Of a DNA stretch of 64,000 nucleotides, positions 11,901 to 23,083 are shown piece by piece. The first letter of the stretch is position 1. Each line of letters starts with the position of its first letter. The position numbers and the translations under genes are program-made. The notes beneath the pieces were generated by a model. It ran no database searches. It was not told the DNA's origin and saw only the letters and a list, made by a program, of their open reading frames with translations. This DNA is from Candidatus Fimimorpha faecalis (lineage in GTDB: Bacteria > Bacillota > Clostridia > Lachnospirales > Lachnospiraceae), in NCBI GenBank assembly GCA_018712075.1, contig DVHN01000101.1, positions 1 to 64,000 of the forward strand, written 5' to 3'.

Positions 11901-12844
11901 ATTTTATATCCTTTCTTTTTTCCTCCGATAATCGAAAATTTTCCAGTCTTCCTAGAAAAACAATAAACCGACGGACTAAGTCGTTCATTCGGTTTTGGAA
12001 TTGTTACATAAGTCCTCTCCGCAATTTCTTGAAAAATTTCCCATCTACCGTATTTTTGAAATGGAACAGCTACTAATTCATGAACACTAAGCGCAGTTAC
12101 AGCCAAGTCACTATGAACTTGTTCTGCTAACTTCTTCCAAATGCTCAAATAACATAAATATACCGCTCCATAATAATTTGCCTTATTTGAAATAAAATAC
12201 ATATCTCTACAATTATTCTTATTCTTTCGTATCTCATCCGTTAAGGAAAATGCCTCCATTTGATCCAACTCCTGAAGATAGTTCACAACATCAAATAGAT
12301 TACTTACCACTGGCGGAAGTATTTGAGGTGTATTTCTCTTTGCACAATAGTATAATTCCGCCTCTGTCTGTTTCCATATTTGCTGAATCTGTTTTGTTAC
12401 AACAATATTGCCCCATTGATTATCTGGATAGGAAACTGCAATATAATAAATAATCGCCATATCAAGGAAATGGCGATGTGGAACACTTGTCAGCCATATT
12501 TTATTCTCTTCATAGTTGACAAGCTGTAGAGCGAGATGTCCTTTTATATGGTCATAACAAAACAGTGGATTCCATAATCCTTTTGTACTATTACAGACCT
12601 GCCTGAAAATCTCTGTGATTTCCATTTGTATTTGAGAAAGACTTACTCCTGCTTTATACCGCCTATAATAAGGCATCACATAAACAGCAGGAGAATTATT
12701 TCCTCCCCTTACAACAAACGCATCTCTTATATAATTATTATTTTTACGAACTGGATAAACTGTGATGAAATAATCACGAGGAAGATTTGCAGTTACGAAC
12801 GTTACGACTGCCTTTATAAATGATTGATATTTCATGAACAACAT
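11888..12844 (-). CDS. DUF5688-like hypothetical protein
   Basis: Uninterrupted 318-aa ORF; general resemblance to Lachnospiraceae DUF5688 proteins. Confidence 0.55.
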   Translation of the reverse strand: MLFMKYQSFIKAVVTFVTANLPRDYFITVYPVRKNNNYIRDAFVVRGGNNSPAVYVMPYYRRYKAGVSLSQIQMEITEIFRQVCNSTKGLWNPLFCYDHIKGHLALQLVNYEENKIWLTSVPHRHFLDMAIIYYIAVSYPDNQWGNIVVTKQIQQIWKQTEAELYYCAKRNTPQILPPVVSNLFDVVNYLQELDQMEAFSLTDEIRKNKNNCRDMYFISNKANYYGAVYLCYLSIWKKLAEQVHSDLAVTALSVHELVAVPFQKYGRWEIFQEIAERTYVTIPKPNERLSPSVYCFSRKTGKFSIIGGKKKGYKIWEE

Positions 12845-12889
12845 TCCTTTCTAATTTTATAAGCTGCGGAATGTTGACTGAGAGAGAAA

Positions 12890-12961
12890 CACACCTGAAG
12901 GGAATCGAACCCCCGCGCGCAGATCCGGATTCTGCCGCTCTATCCACTGAGCTACAGGTGC
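12890..12961 (-). tRNA. tRNA-Arg (anticodon CCG)
   Basis: Minus strand GCACCTGTAGCTCAGTGGATAGAGCGGCAGAATCCGGATCTGCGCGCGGGGGTTCGATTCCCTTCAGGTGT; stem GCAGA/TCTGC with loop ATCCGGA; T-arm GGTTCGATTCC; CCA not encoded. Confidence 0.92.
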
Positions 12962-13086
12962 ACATGATTTAAAACTATTTAACGTATTTAATTTTATTGT
13001 GATCTCACCAGTACTAAACTTTGCATTTCGCAAATCCAGTACTGACGATCACATTATTTCTTAAAAAAACACTTTTCCTGAACCGA

Positions 13087-13641
13087 TTATACTCTGGATA
13101 AATATTCTCCTGTTCTTGTATCAATCTTAATTTTGTCATGCTGATCTACGAATAATGGAACAGAAACGGTTGCACCTGTTTCTACAACAGCTGGCTTTGT
13201 TGCACCTGTTGCAGTATCTCCTTTAAATCCTGGTTCGGTATCTGTAATTTCTAATTCTACAAACAGTGGTGGTTCTACTGCAAATACACTTCCCTTGTAA
13301 GAACAGATCTTACACATTTCGTTTTCCTTTACAAACTTTAAGGAATCTCCTACTACATCTTCTGCAACTGGGAGCTGTTCATATGTTTCCATATCCATGA
13401 AGTAATATAAGCTTCCATCTTCATATAAGTACTGCATATCTTTACGCTCAACAAATGCGTTTTCTAACTTTTCTGTTGGACGGAATGTCTTTTCTACAAC
13501 GCCGCCACTGATAACATTTTTTAACTTTGTTCTAACAAATGCAGCACCCTTTCCTGGTTTTACATGTTGGAACTCAATTACCTGATAAACGTTACCATCC
13601 AATTCGAAGGTATTACCATTTCTGATTTCACCTGCTTGCAT
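13087..13641 (-). CDS. efp: Elongation factor P
   Basis: [43 protein letters not shown]. Confidence 0.96.
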   Translation of the reverse strand: MQAGEIRNGNTFELDGNVYQVIEFQHVKPGKGAAFVRTKLKNVISGGVVEKTFRPTEKLENAFVERKDMQYLYEDGSLYYFMDMETYEQLPVAEDVVGDSLKFVKENEMCKICSYKGSVFAVEPPLFVELEITDTEPGFKGDTATGATKPAVVETGATVSVPLFVDQHDKIKIDTRTGEYLSRV

Positions 13642-13705
13642 TTTATTAATTCCTCCTTCGGATTATATTCCACCGTCCAAATTTATTCGGACATATATGT
13701 TTATT

Positions 13706-14248
13706 TTATAATAGATTTGATTGTTTTTCAAGTATTTTTTTCTTCTTCTTATAAAAAATTAGCACAATTTTTTCCAAATACCGTTTCGCTACAATTTGAA
13801 TTTCTTCTTTCGGATGAATTGGCTTTACAAGTATCGTAGGAATACCAGCTCGATTCGCTCCGTATATATCTGTAAAAATCTGATCTCCTACAAAAACCGT
13901 TGTCTGCCTATCCGTTCCCATTTGTTCCATCGCATAATAATAATTCTTGACCGAAGGCTTATTCGCTTTATAGATATAATTTGATTTAACTGCCTGTGCA
14001 AATGGTTTCACCCGTTCTTCTTTATTATTGGAAATAAGACATGTCTGCCATCCCATCTCATGAAGAGTTTGAAATAATTGTTTTGCACGATCATCCACTG
14101 GTGCATTATGCGGTACTAATGTATTATCAATATCAAATATTACTCCCCGAAATCCTTTTTCATGCAGATGTTGAAAATCAATCTGATAAGTCGAATTTCT
14201 ATACAAGCTCGGATAAAATTTTTCTATCATCGTATCCTCCATTTCCAT
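13706..14248 (-). CDS. YqeG-family HAD IIIA-type phosphatase
   Basis: GVIFDIDNTLVPHNAP, SNNKEERV, VFVGDQIFTDIYGANRAG. Confidence 0.9.
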   Translation of the reverse strand: MEMEDTMIEKFYPSLYRNSTYQIDFQHLHEKGFRGVIFDIDNTLVPHNAPVDDRAKQLFQTLHEMGWQTCLISNNKEERVKPFAQAVKSNYIYKANKPSVKNYYYAMEQMGTDRQTTVFVGDQIFTDIYGANRAGIPTILVKPIHPKEEIQIVAKRYLEKIVLIFYKKKKKILEKQSNLL

Positions 14249-14267
14249 GGTTTATCTATAAAGCAAC

Positions 14268-14528
14268 TTAGAACTTACATTTTTCCAATACTTCTTCTGC
14301 GACAATTTCCACAATAATAATATCAGAACCAACTTGACGTATTTTATTAAATGGAATAATGTACTCCGTATCTCTTCCAAATAAACCACATACTCTTCCA
14401 ATTCCTGGTACAATAATTGCCAATATACAGCCAGTACAGATATCAAAATCGACATCACTCACATATCCAAGTCTTTTGCAGTCACACATATTAATTACTT
14501 CTTTTTGTTTTAGATCACAGATACGCAT
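14268..14528 (-). CDS. YlmC/YmxH-family PRC-barrel sporulation protein
   Basis: MRICDLKQKEVINMCDCKRLGYVSDVDFDICTGCILAIIVPG. Confidence 0.85.
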   Translation of the reverse strand: MRICDLKQKEVINMCDCKRLGYVSDVDFDICTGCILAIIVPGIGRVCGLFGRDTEYIIPFNKIRQVGSDIIIVEIVAEEVLEKCKF

Positions 14529-14649
14529 TCCTCCGCCTCCTGCATTAGTGGCACACCTATTCTCTTTTAAATTATGCACGGATAACTATAAATGTTACCA
14601 ATTACTCCACATTCCTCGTATGAGCCGCAAAAACATAGAACAATTCCTT

Positions 14650-15105
14650 TTATAATTTCTTTTTTTGCAATAGCGATTCCAATTCTTGTACAAATGTACT
14701 AACATCTTTAAATTCTCGATATACACTGGCAAATCGAACATAGGCAACTTCTTCCAAGTCTTTTAATCGCTCCATGACCAACTCCCCAATAAAAGAACTG
14801 GATACTTCATTTTTATCCATCGAAAAAATCTCGTTTTCGACAGAATCAATCAATTGATTAATTTGTTCACTTGAAACTGGACGCTTATGACAGGCACGAA
14901 GAATTCCAGCTTCTACTTTAGAGCGGTCATAAGGTTCTCGCTTATCATCTTTTTTTATAACCATAAGTGGAAATGTCTCCAGTTTCTCATAAGTTGTAAA
15001 CCGTTTCCCACATTTTTCACATTGCCGTCTTCTGCGGATCGCATCTTCCGCCGGTCTGGAGTCAATTACTCTTGAAGAATCATGACCACAAAATGGACAC
15101 TTCAT
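14650..15105 (-). CDS. nrdR: Transcriptional repressor NrdR
   Basis: MKCPFCGHDSSRVIDSRPAEDAIRRRRQCEKCGKRFTTYEKLE, Zn ribbon plus ATP cone. Confidence 0.96.
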   Translation of the reverse strand: MKCPFCGHDSSRVIDSRPAEDAIRRRRQCEKCGKRFTTYEKLETFPLMVIKKDDKREPYDRSKVEAGILRACHKRPVSSEQINQLIDSVENEIFSMDKNEVSSSFIGELVMERLKDLEEVAYVRFASVYREFKDVSTFVQELESLLQKKKL

Positions 15106-15119
15106 GTCTGCCCCTCCTT

Positions 15120-16706
15120 TTACTCTCGCCCAAACTCGGAAAGTTTTAAGTTTGGATTTCTCTCTTCTACCATTCCTACGCTCCAACTATTAATAAAGAG
15201 CAGTAATGGATTTCCCTTTAAGTCCTTTATTCTCTTCATATCCGAAGTTCCCTGAATCTTAGCCGGATCAATTTCTCCTTTATTTTCGATCCAACGGATA
15301 TATTCATATGGAAGTTGTTCCAGTCGAATTTCTACATTATATTCACTTTCCAAACGATACTTTAATACGTCAAACTGTAATACGCCAACCACTCCAACGA
15401 TAATTTCTTCCATACCAGTATTAAACTCCTGGAAAATTTGAATGGCTCCCTCTAATGCAATCTGACTAATTCCTTTGATAAACTGTTTTCTCTTCATGGT
15501 ATCTACCTGACGTACTCTGGCAAAATGTTCTGGTGCAAAAGTAGGAATTCCTTCAAACTGAATTTTCTTTCCTGGTGCACAAAGCGTATCTCCAATCGAG
15601 AAAATACCTGGATCAAACACACCAATAATATCTCCTGCATATGCTTCTTCCACAATTTTACGCTCCTGAGCCATTAACTGCTGCGGCTGTGTTAATCGAA
15701 TCTTTCTGCCTCCCTGTACATGATTCACTTCCATTCCTGCTTCAAATTTTCCTGAACAAATCCGCATAAATGCAATTCGATCTCGATGTGCTTTATTCAT
15801 ATTAGCTTGAATTTTAAATACGAACGCAGAAAAATCGCTGTCAAATGGATCTACAACTCCTTCTACACATTTTCTGGAAAGAGGAGGCGTTGTCATTGTT
15901 AGAAAATGCTGCAAAAAGTTTTCTACGCCAAAATTGGTCAAAGCAGAACCAAAAAATACTGGCGACTGTTTTCCAGTACGAACCAACTCCATATCCAATG
16001 GATCACAGGCTCCATCTAAAAGCTCAATATCTTCTTCTAATTTTTCTTTTGCAAAAAATCCAATTTCATCTTCTGAATCTTCTACTAATAACTGTTTACT
16101 TTCTATTTCATGCATACCAGCATCGGCTGCTACAAATGTTGTAATTTGCTTTGTATTTCGATCATACACTCCTTTGAATGTTTTTCCACATCCAATTGGC
16201 CAATTGATTGGACAAGTTTTTATTCCCAATATTCGCTCAATTTCATCCATCAAATCGAATGGATCATTTGCTTCTCGATCCATCTTATTTATAAACGTAA
16301 ATATTGGAATATTACGCAGCAAGCATACTTTAAATAATTTAATTGTTTGTGCCTCCACACCTTTGGATGCATCAATTACCATTACTGCGGAATCAGCAGC
16401 CATTAACGTACGATACGTATCTTCTGAGAAATCTTGATGACCTGGTGTATCCAGAATATTAATACAATAATTATCATAAAAGAACTGCATAACTGATGAG
16501 GTAACGGAAATACCTCTCTGTTTCTCAATTTCCATCCAGTCAGAAACTGCATGTTTTGCCGTTTTTTTCCCTTTTACAGAACCTGCTTGATTAATGGCTC
16601 CTCCATAAAGCAAAAATTTCTCTGTCAATGTAGTTTTTCCAGCATCTGGATGAGAAATAATTGCAAACGTTCTTCTTCGTTTAATTTCCTGTTCTAAGTC
16701 TGACAT
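15120..16706 (-). CDS. prfC: Peptide chain release factor 3
   Basis: RRRTFAIISHPDAGKTTLTEKFLLYGGAI, DTPGHQDFSEDTYRTL, NKMDRE. Confidence 0.94.
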   Translation of the reverse strand: MSDLEQEIKRRRTFAIISHPDAGKTTLTEKFLLYGGAINQAGSVKGKKTAKHAVSDWMEIEKQRGISVTSSVMQFFYDNYCINILDTPGHQDFSEDTYRTLMAADSAVMVIDASKGVEAQTIKLFKVCLLRNIPIFTFINKMDREANDPFDLMDEIERILGIKTCPINWPIGCGKTFKGVYDRNTKQITTFVAADAGMHEIESKQLLVEDSEDEIGFFAKEKLEEDIELLDGACDPLDMELVRTGKQSPVFFGSALTNFGVENFLQHFLTMTTPPLSRKCVEGVVDPFDSDFSAFVFKIQANMNKAHRDRIAFMRICSGKFEAGMEVNHVQGGRKIRLTQPQQLMAQERKIVEEAYAGDIIGVFDPGIFSIGDTLCAPGKKIQFEGIPTFAPEHFARVRQVDTMKRKQFIKGISQIALEGAIQIFQEFNTGMEEIIVGVVGVLQFDVLKYRLESEYNVEIRLEQLPYEYIRWIENKGEIDPAKIQGTSDMKRIKDLKGNPLLLFINSWSVGMVEERNPNLKLSEFGRE

Positions 16707-16918
16707 AATGTCCTCCAATCAGTAATACATCCTTCATCCCTTATCATTGGGTTTTTCTCTTTTACCATTACCATATGGAAATAGGATTATACATACGCCA
16801 ATCCAGTTTCTCTCATATGGCATATTCTGATTGAGTATAGCATATTTTTTTTCAAAAAATCAATAGTTTCTTGATTTTTTCCTATTAAATTTGACTTTTC
16901 AATCAAACTGACATACCT

Positions 16919-16962
16919 GCAAAAAACCAGCGTGACTCACATCCCGCTGGTTTTTCTTTTTT
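16919..16962 (-). terminator. Terminator after the whiA-HPr operon
   Basis: AAAACCAGCG...CGCTGGTTTTTT hairpin. Confidence 0.85.
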
Positions 16963-16988
16963 ACACGCATTTTTTAAAACTATTCTAT

Positions 16989-17243
16989 CTATTTCCCAGA
17001 TAGATATTCTTCAATTTTACGAATTGCATCACTTTCATCTTTTCCATCTACTGAAACTGTTACTTTCTCTCCTGTATTTAATCCTAGAGTCATCATACCC
17101 ATAATACTCTTCGCATTCACTCTTCTCTGTTCGCTCTGCACATAAATAGCACTCTCATATTGACTTGCCACTTGCACTAACATAGCAACAGGTCTCGCTT
17201 CCAATCCCGAAGGAAGCTGAATCGTAATCGTCTTGGAAATCAT
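16989..17243 (-). CDS. HPr-like / Crh-like protein (Glu15, Ser46)
   Basis: 84-aa HPr fold; SGLEARPVAM (His15 replaced by Glu), NAKSIMGMM (Ser46 kept); downstream of whiA as Crh is in Bacillus. Confidence 0.9.
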   Translation of the reverse strand: MISKTITIQLPSGLEARPVAMLVQVASQYESAIYVQSEQRRVNAKSIMGMMTLGLNTGEKVTVSVDGKDESDAIRKIEEYLSGK

Positions 17244-18202
17244 AATACTCCTCCTTTTTTCTCTCTGTCCATGTCAGCAATCGCTTTTAATTTCCTCAAT
17301 CGATGGTTTACCCCAGACTTTCCAACTGGGGGATTCAACGATGCCCCTAATTCTTTTAGCGATGCCTCTGGCCTTGACAGTCTCGCCAATGCAATTTCTT
17401 CTAAATCATCTGAAAGTTCTTGAAATCCCATATGTTCTTGAATATACAGAATATCTGCAATTTGCTTACGAGAAGCCAATGCAGTCTTCATAATATTAGC
17501 AGTTTCACAATTTACCTTTCGATTCACAGTATTGCGCATTTCTTTCATAATACGAACATTTTCTAATTTCATCATGCCAGAATACGCTTCCATTATTCCC
17601 AGCAAGTCTGAAATTTGGCTACTTTCTTTTATATAGACAATAAAATGATTTTTCCTTACTATAATTTTCGCTTCAATCGTGAAGATACGTAAAATCTCCT
17701 GAATCTGTTTTGCCCACTCCTCCAATGGACATACAAACTCCAAATGATAGGATTTCTCTGGATTTGTAACAGAACCTGCACATAAAAAAGCGCCTCGGAT
17801 AAATGCTTTCTTACAACATTCTCCCATAATTACTTGATGACTTACTAGCGGCTCTTTTGTTGAAAAAGCACCTACTGAATCATCTTTTTTTATTGCATAA
17901 AGCAACCTTTTTATGTCATTTTGATCTGTTACAGAAATGATATAAAATCTGTTTTTTTTCAGATATGCATGGCGCCTAACTAGCACACTCGCTTTTATAT
18001 TAAATGTTTTTTGTAGAATTGTAAAGCATTTTCTTGCAACCACCACATTTTCTGTCTGAAAATCTATCACCTTTTTTCTCGTTTTTGTTTCCCTTACTGT
18101 CCCAATAAAACTTAACATTGCTGCAATTTCTGCAATTTGACAATGCCTTGCACGAGGAATATTGCGAGAAAGCTCTTCTTTTATTTCACTAGAAAATGAC
18201 AT
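17240..18202 (-). CDS. whiA: DNA-binding protein WhiA
   Basis: MSFSSEIKEELSR..., RGAFLCAGSVTNPEKSYHLEF, SLKELGASLNPPVGKSGVNHRLRKL. Confidence 0.95.
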   Translation of the reverse strand: MSFSSEIKEELSRNIPRARHCQIAEIAAMLSFIGTVRETKTRKKVIDFQTENVVVARKCFTILQKTFNIKASVLVRRHAYLKKNRFYIISVTDQNDIKRLLYAIKKDDSVGAFSTKEPLVSHQVIMGECCKKAFIRGAFLCAGSVTNPEKSYHLEFVCPLEEWAKQIQEILRIFTIEAKIIVRKNHFIVYIKESSQISDLLGIMEAYSGMMKLENVRIMKEMRNTVNRKVNCETANIMKTALASRKQIADILYIQEHMGFQELSDDLEEIALARLSRPEASLKELGASLNPPVGKSGVNHRLRKLKAIADMDREKKGGVL

Positions 18203-18226
18203 TTCTACCTCCTAATGCCGTCTCTT

Positions 18227-19096
18227 CTAATGTTTTGCATCTTTTTCAATATCTCTATGTTCTATTTTTACTCCATATTTACTCTTATTACTTAAAATGG
18301 AGAATAATGCATTTGCTATCGTTACCGAACGATGCTTTCCGCCAGTACATCCTATACTAATTACAAGCTGATTTTTTCCTTCTTGAATAAAATTTGGAAT
18401 TAAAAAATGAATCATATCGGATAATTTCGATAAAAACTCTTTTGAGGCATCAAATGCCATGACATAATCCTGTACTTCTTTATCATTTCCCGTTTTATAT
18501 TTTAACTCATCAATATAATACGGATTCGGTAAAAAACGAACATCAAACACTAAATCAGAGTCAATCGGTATTCCATATTTAAAACCAAAAGAAACAATTG
18601 TAATATATAGATTGCTGTATTCCTCTCCTTTGGAAAATATTTTTTCCAATTGACTACGCAATTCTCTTGTCAGAAGTCGAGAAGTGTCCACTACCCAATT
18701 TGCTTGACGCCTTAAAAAGCAAAGCATTTGACGTTCCGTTTGAATTCCGTCTTCTACACGGCCTCCTTCCGCCAGTGGATGGTTGCGCCGTGTCTCCTTA
18801 AAGCGCTTAATTAAGCATTCCTCTGAAGCATCTAAAAATAAAATTTCATATTTAATATGCTTCATTGTAATTCCTTCTAAAATGGACTCCATCATTGCCA
18901 GATTTTTTCCATTTCGAATATCAATCCCAAGTGCTACTCGTTCAATATCTGAGTTTCCATTTAATGTCAACTCAGCAAATTTATCCATTAATGGAATTGG
19001 AAGATTATCGACACAGAAATAGCCAAGATCTTCCAAAACTTTTAACGCCGTTGTCTTACCAGCCCCGCTCATTCCTGTTACAATTATAAATCTCAT
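18227..19096 (-). CDS. rapZ: RNase adapter RapZ
   Basis: MRFIIVTGMSGAGKTTALKVLEDLGYFCVDNLP, FGFKYGIP, IGCTGGKHRSV. Confidence 0.95.
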   Translation of the reverse strand: MRFIIVTGMSGAGKTTALKVLEDLGYFCVDNLPIPLMDKFAELTLNGNSDIERVALGIDIRNGKNLAMMESILEGITMKHIKYEILFLDASEECLIKRFKETRRNHPLAEGGRVEDGIQTERQMLCFLRRQANWVVDTSRLLTRELRSQLEKIFSKGEEYSNLYITIVSFGFKYGIPIDSDLVFDVRFLPNPYYIDELKYKTGNDKEVQDYVMAFDASKEFLSKLSDMIHFLIPNFIQEGKNQLVISIGCTGGKHRSVTIANALFSILSNKSKYGVKIEHRDIEKDAKH

Positions 19097-19097
19097 T

Positions 19098-20015
19098 CTA
19101 CTTTTCTTCCTCAAACTTTCCAAGTCGTCTAACTTCCATTTCTAAATTAACTCCAAACTGTTCATGTACCCGTCTTGACACTTCTTTGCAAAGTTTCATA
19201 ATATCTGCTGCTTTTGCATTACCTCGATTAATAACAAAACCCGCATGTTTTTCTGAAACTTGTGCATCTCCGATAGAAAATCCCTTTAATCCAGCATCTT
19301 GAATTAATTTTCCTGCAAAATATCCATCTGGACGTTTGAATGTACTGCCAGCACTTCCATATTCTAATGGCTGCTTTTGACGCCTTTTTGCATTCATTTC
19401 TTCCATTGTACTCCGAATACAATCAGGATCTCCTGGCTGTAGCTCTATTACGCAGGATAATGCAATATATCCATTTCTTCCAATCGTACTTGTACGGTAC
19501 CCTAACTCTAATTCATCCTTTGAAAGTTCCAATACTGTCCCATTTGAATCCATAACTTTCGCTGACAAAACGACTTGCTTCATTTCTCCACCATAGGCGC
19601 CTGCATTCATTCTCAATCCGCCGCCGATTGTTCCTGGAATTCCAGACGCAAACTCAAACCCTGTCAAACCATTCCGCAATGCTTCTTGGGATACTGCACT
19701 CATCATCGCACCTGCCTGTGCAAAAATACGGTTTTCTTCTGTGTGATAGTGATTCCAATGTTTCTGCATATGAATCACAACTCCATCAAATCCACGGTCA
19801 CTTACAAGCAGATTACTTCCTCTTCCAAGAATAAACCATGGTGTATCTGTCTCTTTACAAAGTTTTAAAACTGATTGCAGCTGTTCTTCCGTTTTCGGTG
19901 TCACAAAAAAATGTGCTGGACCTCCAACTCGAAAAGTAGTATGGTACTTCATTTCTTCCCCGAGAACAACATCCTCTTCTTCTAATAATTGTTTTAATTT
20001 CTGCTCTAGTTCCAT
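19098..20015 (-). CDS. murB: UDP-N-acetylmuramate dehydrogenase
   Basis: TTFRVGGPAHFFVTP, GRGSNLLVSD, GIPGTIGGGLRMNAGAYGGE, GSTFKRP. Confidence 0.95.
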   Translation of the reverse strand: MELEQKLKQLLEEEDVVLGEEMKYHTTFRVGGPAHFFVTPKTEEQLQSVLKLCKETDTPWFILGRGSNLLVSDRGFDGVVIHMQKHWNHYHTEENRIFAQAGAMMSAVSQEALRNGLTGFEFASGIPGTIGGGLRMNAGAYGGEMKQVVLSAKVMDSNGTVLELSKDELELGYRTSTIGRNGYIALSCVIELQPGDPDCIRSTMEEMNAKRRQKQPLEYGSAGSTFKRPDGYFAGKLIQDAGLKGFSIGDAQVSEKHAGFVINRGNAKAADIMKLCKEVSRRVHEQFGVNLEMEVRRLGKFEEEK

Positions 20016-20953
20016 TATTCCTCGTCATCTCTTCTTGCTAGATTTTGCTGAACACGATTATATAACTCTCTTGCCGCATTATATCCCATCTTCTTCTGTC
20101 TGTAATTAACAGCGGCCGATTCTACGATAATAGCTAAATTTCGACCTGGACGAATTGGAATCTGATGGCATACTACTTTATTGCCTAAAAACTCAGTATA
20201 TTGCTCCTCCAAACCAAGGCGATCATATTCTTTATCCCGATTCCAATCCTCCAGTTTGATTACCATATCAATGGACTGTGTATTCTTGACACTTTCTACA
20301 CCAAATAATGTTTTAACATCAATAATACCGATACCACGGAGTTCAATAAAATGTCTTGTAATTCCTGGTGCGCTTCCAACTAATGTGTCATCACTCACTT
20401 TACGTATTTCTACTACATCATCCGATACGAGACGGTGACCTCTCTTGATTAATTCTAGTGCAGCTTCACTCTTTCCAATTCCACTTTCACCCATAATCAA
20501 AACACCTTCACCATAAACATCCACTAATACACCGTGAATCGAAATTGTTGGAGCCAGTTCTACATTCAGCCAACGAATAACCTCGGCCATCAAATCCGAT
20601 GTGGTCTGTGCAGACACTAAAATTGGAACTCCATTTTTAGTTGCTAAATCAATGAATCTTTGCTCTGGTTCCCGGTTTCTACTAAAAATAATACATGGAA
20701 TCTCATGTTCTACCAAACGTTCTAATGTAAAATATTTTTCTTCTTCGCTCAAACTATCTAAGTAGCCCATCTCTACATTACCAATAATTTGTACTCGATC
20801 ATGATCAAAATATTCATAAAAACCACTGAGCTGTAATGCTGGACGGTTTATATCAGGTGTCAACAATTTGATTTTATCTGTATTAATTTGATTGGTCAGG
20901 TTTCTTAAATTAAATTTTTTTGCTAAAGCTGTAATTGATACTCCTTTGCTCAT
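20015..20953 (-). CDS. hprK: HPr kinase/phosphorylase
   Basis: GVLIMGESGIGKSEAALELIKRGHRLVSDDVV, RGIGIIDVKTLFG. Confidence 0.96.
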   Translation of the reverse strand: MSKGVSITALAKKFNLRNLTNQINTDKIKLLTPDINRPALQLSGFYEYFDHDRVQIIGNVEMGYLDSLSEEEKYFTLERLVEHEIPCIIFSRNREPEQRFIDLATKNGVPILVSAQTTSDLMAEVIRWLNVELAPTISIHGVLVDVYGEGVLIMGESGIGKSEAALELIKRGHRLVSDDVVEIRKVSDDTLVGSAPGITRHFIELRGIGIIDVKTLFGVESVKNTQSIDMVIKLEDWNRDKEYDRLGLEEQYTEFLGNKVVCHQIPIRPGRNLAIIVESAAVNYRQKKMGYNAARELYNRVQQNLARRDDEE

Positions 20954-21122
20954 AGTACCCTCCTTTAAACATAATATCGTAATTTCACTGCATAGACAAA
21001 ATTCGTCCTATACAGTCCATGGCAAGAACAGTAAATGATTTATTGTTTTTATTTTATCAGGCAAATGAACTTCTGTAAAGACTTATTCGTTATGAAGATT
21101 TCGATAATTTTATGTCTTTCTT

Positions 21123-22982
21123 TTATTTTTTATGAAAAAATCGGAAAACTTCTTCTGCTGTTTTTTGTGTCATCCCCTCCACACTCGACAATTCTTCGAT
21201 CGATGCTTCTTTTATTTTTTCTAAATCTCCAAACTGCTTCATAAGTGCCTTTCTGCGTTTTGGGCCAATTCCAGTAATATCATCTAAAACGGAATGCAAG
21301 ACTGCCTTTCCTCTTAAACTTCTATGATACTCAATCGCAAATCGGTGCGCTTCATCTTGAATTCTTGTAATCAAATGAAATCCCTCGCTATGTGTATCAA
21401 TTGGTACTTCTTCATTTTGAAAATAAAGTCCTCTTGTGCGGTGATAATCATCTTTCACCATACCACATACAGGTATCGTAAGTCCCAACTCTCTTAGCAC
21501 TTCCAATGCAATATTCACTTGCCCCCTTCCTCCGTCCATCATAATTAAATCAGGAAACTTTGTGAAGCGCCCCATCTCTTTTCCCTGCCTTTTTTCCTCT
21601 ATTCCATGCAGAAATCTTCTCGTCAATACCTCACGCATAGAAGCATAGTCGTCAGGGCCTTTTACAGATTGGATTTTAAATTTCCTATAATCATTTCTTC
21701 TTGGTTTTCCATCTTCAAACACAACCATGGAACCTACTGATTCCAAGCCACTTGTATTAGAAATATCATAGGCTTCCACACGATGAATTCCCTCTATTCC
21801 AATCCATTCTCCAATTTGTTTCAAAGCTCCGCTCGTTCTAAGCTCTTCTCTGCGTATCTTTTCCCGATCTTGCTGCAATACCATTTGAGCATTTTGGGCA
21901 GCTAATTCCACCAGCCGTTCTTTTTCTCCCTTCTTTGGAACAGAAATCGTAACTTTCTTTTCTCTTTTTTCACTTAACCATTGCTCGATTACTTTTTGAT
22001 CTTCGATCTCTTCCTGTAAAACAATTTCCTTTGGTATAAATGGAGTTCCTGCATAAAATTGCTTTACAAAACTTGTTAAAATTTGTGTTTGTGAATCTTC
22101 ATTTGCAACCCGGACATGGAAGTGATCTCTTCCTATCATTTTCCCATCTCTCATAAAAAATACCTGCACGACCGCATCATTTTTATCTAATGCCATTGCA
22201 ATGATATCTTTATCTTCCATAGACTGATCCGTAAGCTTTTGCTTTTGTGCAATCAACTGCACGCTTTTTATTAAATCACGGTAACGTGCAGCCTCTTCAA
22301 ATTCCATTTGTTCTGCTGCCTGGTACATTTTCTGCTCCAATAATTTTTTTACTCCATCATATTTCCCATTCAGGAAATGAATTACCTGATCAATTTGTTT
22401 TTTATATTCCTCCGGTGTTGTATATCCCTGACAAGGAGCAAGGCAGCGTTTCATATGATAATTCAGGCATGCCCTTCCCTTTCCCTGTTCCTTTGGAAGA
22501 TTTCTCGAACAAGTGCGAATACAGAAAATGTGATGGATCAAATCCAACGTATCTTTTGCAGCAGCTACGTTTGGATACGGTCCAAAATAACGTGTCTTAT
22601 CTTTTTTCATCTCTCGAGCCATCATCACTCGTGGATACATTTCATCAATTGTAACCCGAATATAGGGATATCCTTTTCCATCTTTAAGCATCGTATTGTA
22701 GCGTGGACGATGTTCTTTAATTAAATTACACTCTAAGACAAGTGCTTCCACCTCGGAGTCTGTAATAATATATTCAAACCACGCAATATTAGAAATCATT
22801 TCTTTAATTTTCGATGTTTTATTTTTATTACTTTGAAAATATTGGCGCACCCGATTTTTTAATTTTACAGCCTTCCCAATATAAATAATTTCCCCCATCT
22901 TATTATGCATCAAATATACGCCTGGCTTTGCTGGGAGTTTTTTCAATTCTTCTTGAATGTCAAACTCTATCTCTTCTTTCAA
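21123..22982 (-). CDS. uvrC: Excinuclease ABC subunit C
   Basis: [37 protein letters not shown] motif, C-terminal HhH. Confidence 0.96.
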   Translation of the reverse strand: MKEEIEFDIQEELKKLPAKPGVYLMHNKMGEIIYIGKAVKLKNRVRQYFQSNKNKTSKIKEMISNIAWFEYIITDSEVEALVLECNLIKEHRPRYNTMLKDGKGYPYIRVTIDEMYPRVMMAREMKKDKTRYFGPYPNVAAAKDTLDLIHHIFCIRTCSRNLPKEQGKGRACLNYHMKRCLAPCQGYTTPEEYKKQIDQVIHFLNGKYDGVKKLLEQKMYQAAEQMEFEEAARYRDLIKSVQLIAQKQKLTDQSMEDKDIIAMALDKNDAVVQVFFMRDGKMIGRDHFHVRVANEDSQTQILTSFVKQFYAGTPFIPKEIVLQEEIEDQKVIEQWLSEKREKKVTISVPKKGEKERLVELAAQNAQMVLQQDREKIRREELRTSGALKQIGEWIGIEGIHRVEAYDISNTSGLESVGSMVVFEDGKPRRNDYRKFKIQSVKGPDDYASMREVLTRRFLHGIEEKRQGKEMGRFTKFPDLIMMDGGRGQVNIALEVLRELGLTIPVCGMVKDDYHRTRGLYFQNEEVPIDTHSEGFHLITRIQDEAHRFAIEYHRSLRGKAVLHSVLDDITGIGPKRRKALMKQFGDLEKIKEASIEELSSVEGMTQKTAEEVFRFFHKK

Positions 22983-23026
22983 ATCACTTACCCCGTTTCT
23001 AAATATTCCTATATTTGCTATAATAC

Positions 23027-23073
23027 GAAAAAATGCATCTGTAACAGCCTTAAAAACTATTACAGACGCATCG
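23027..23073 (-). terminator. Terminator downstream of ftsH
   Basis: GATGCGTCTGTAATAG...CTGTTACAGATGCATTTTTT on the minus strand. Confidence 0.75.
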
Positions 23074-23083
23074 TAAAAACCTT

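Noticed and set aside
15934-16437. 167-aa plus-strand ORF opposite prfC
   Set aside because: Antisense shadow ORF of a strongly conserved gene; low-complexity Ser/Ile content.
17240-19096. Missing yvcK between rapZ and whiA as a deletion
   Set aside because: uvrC-hprK-murB-rapZ-whiA-HPr without yvcK here appears to be a normal arrangement in many Clostridia, not an anomaly.
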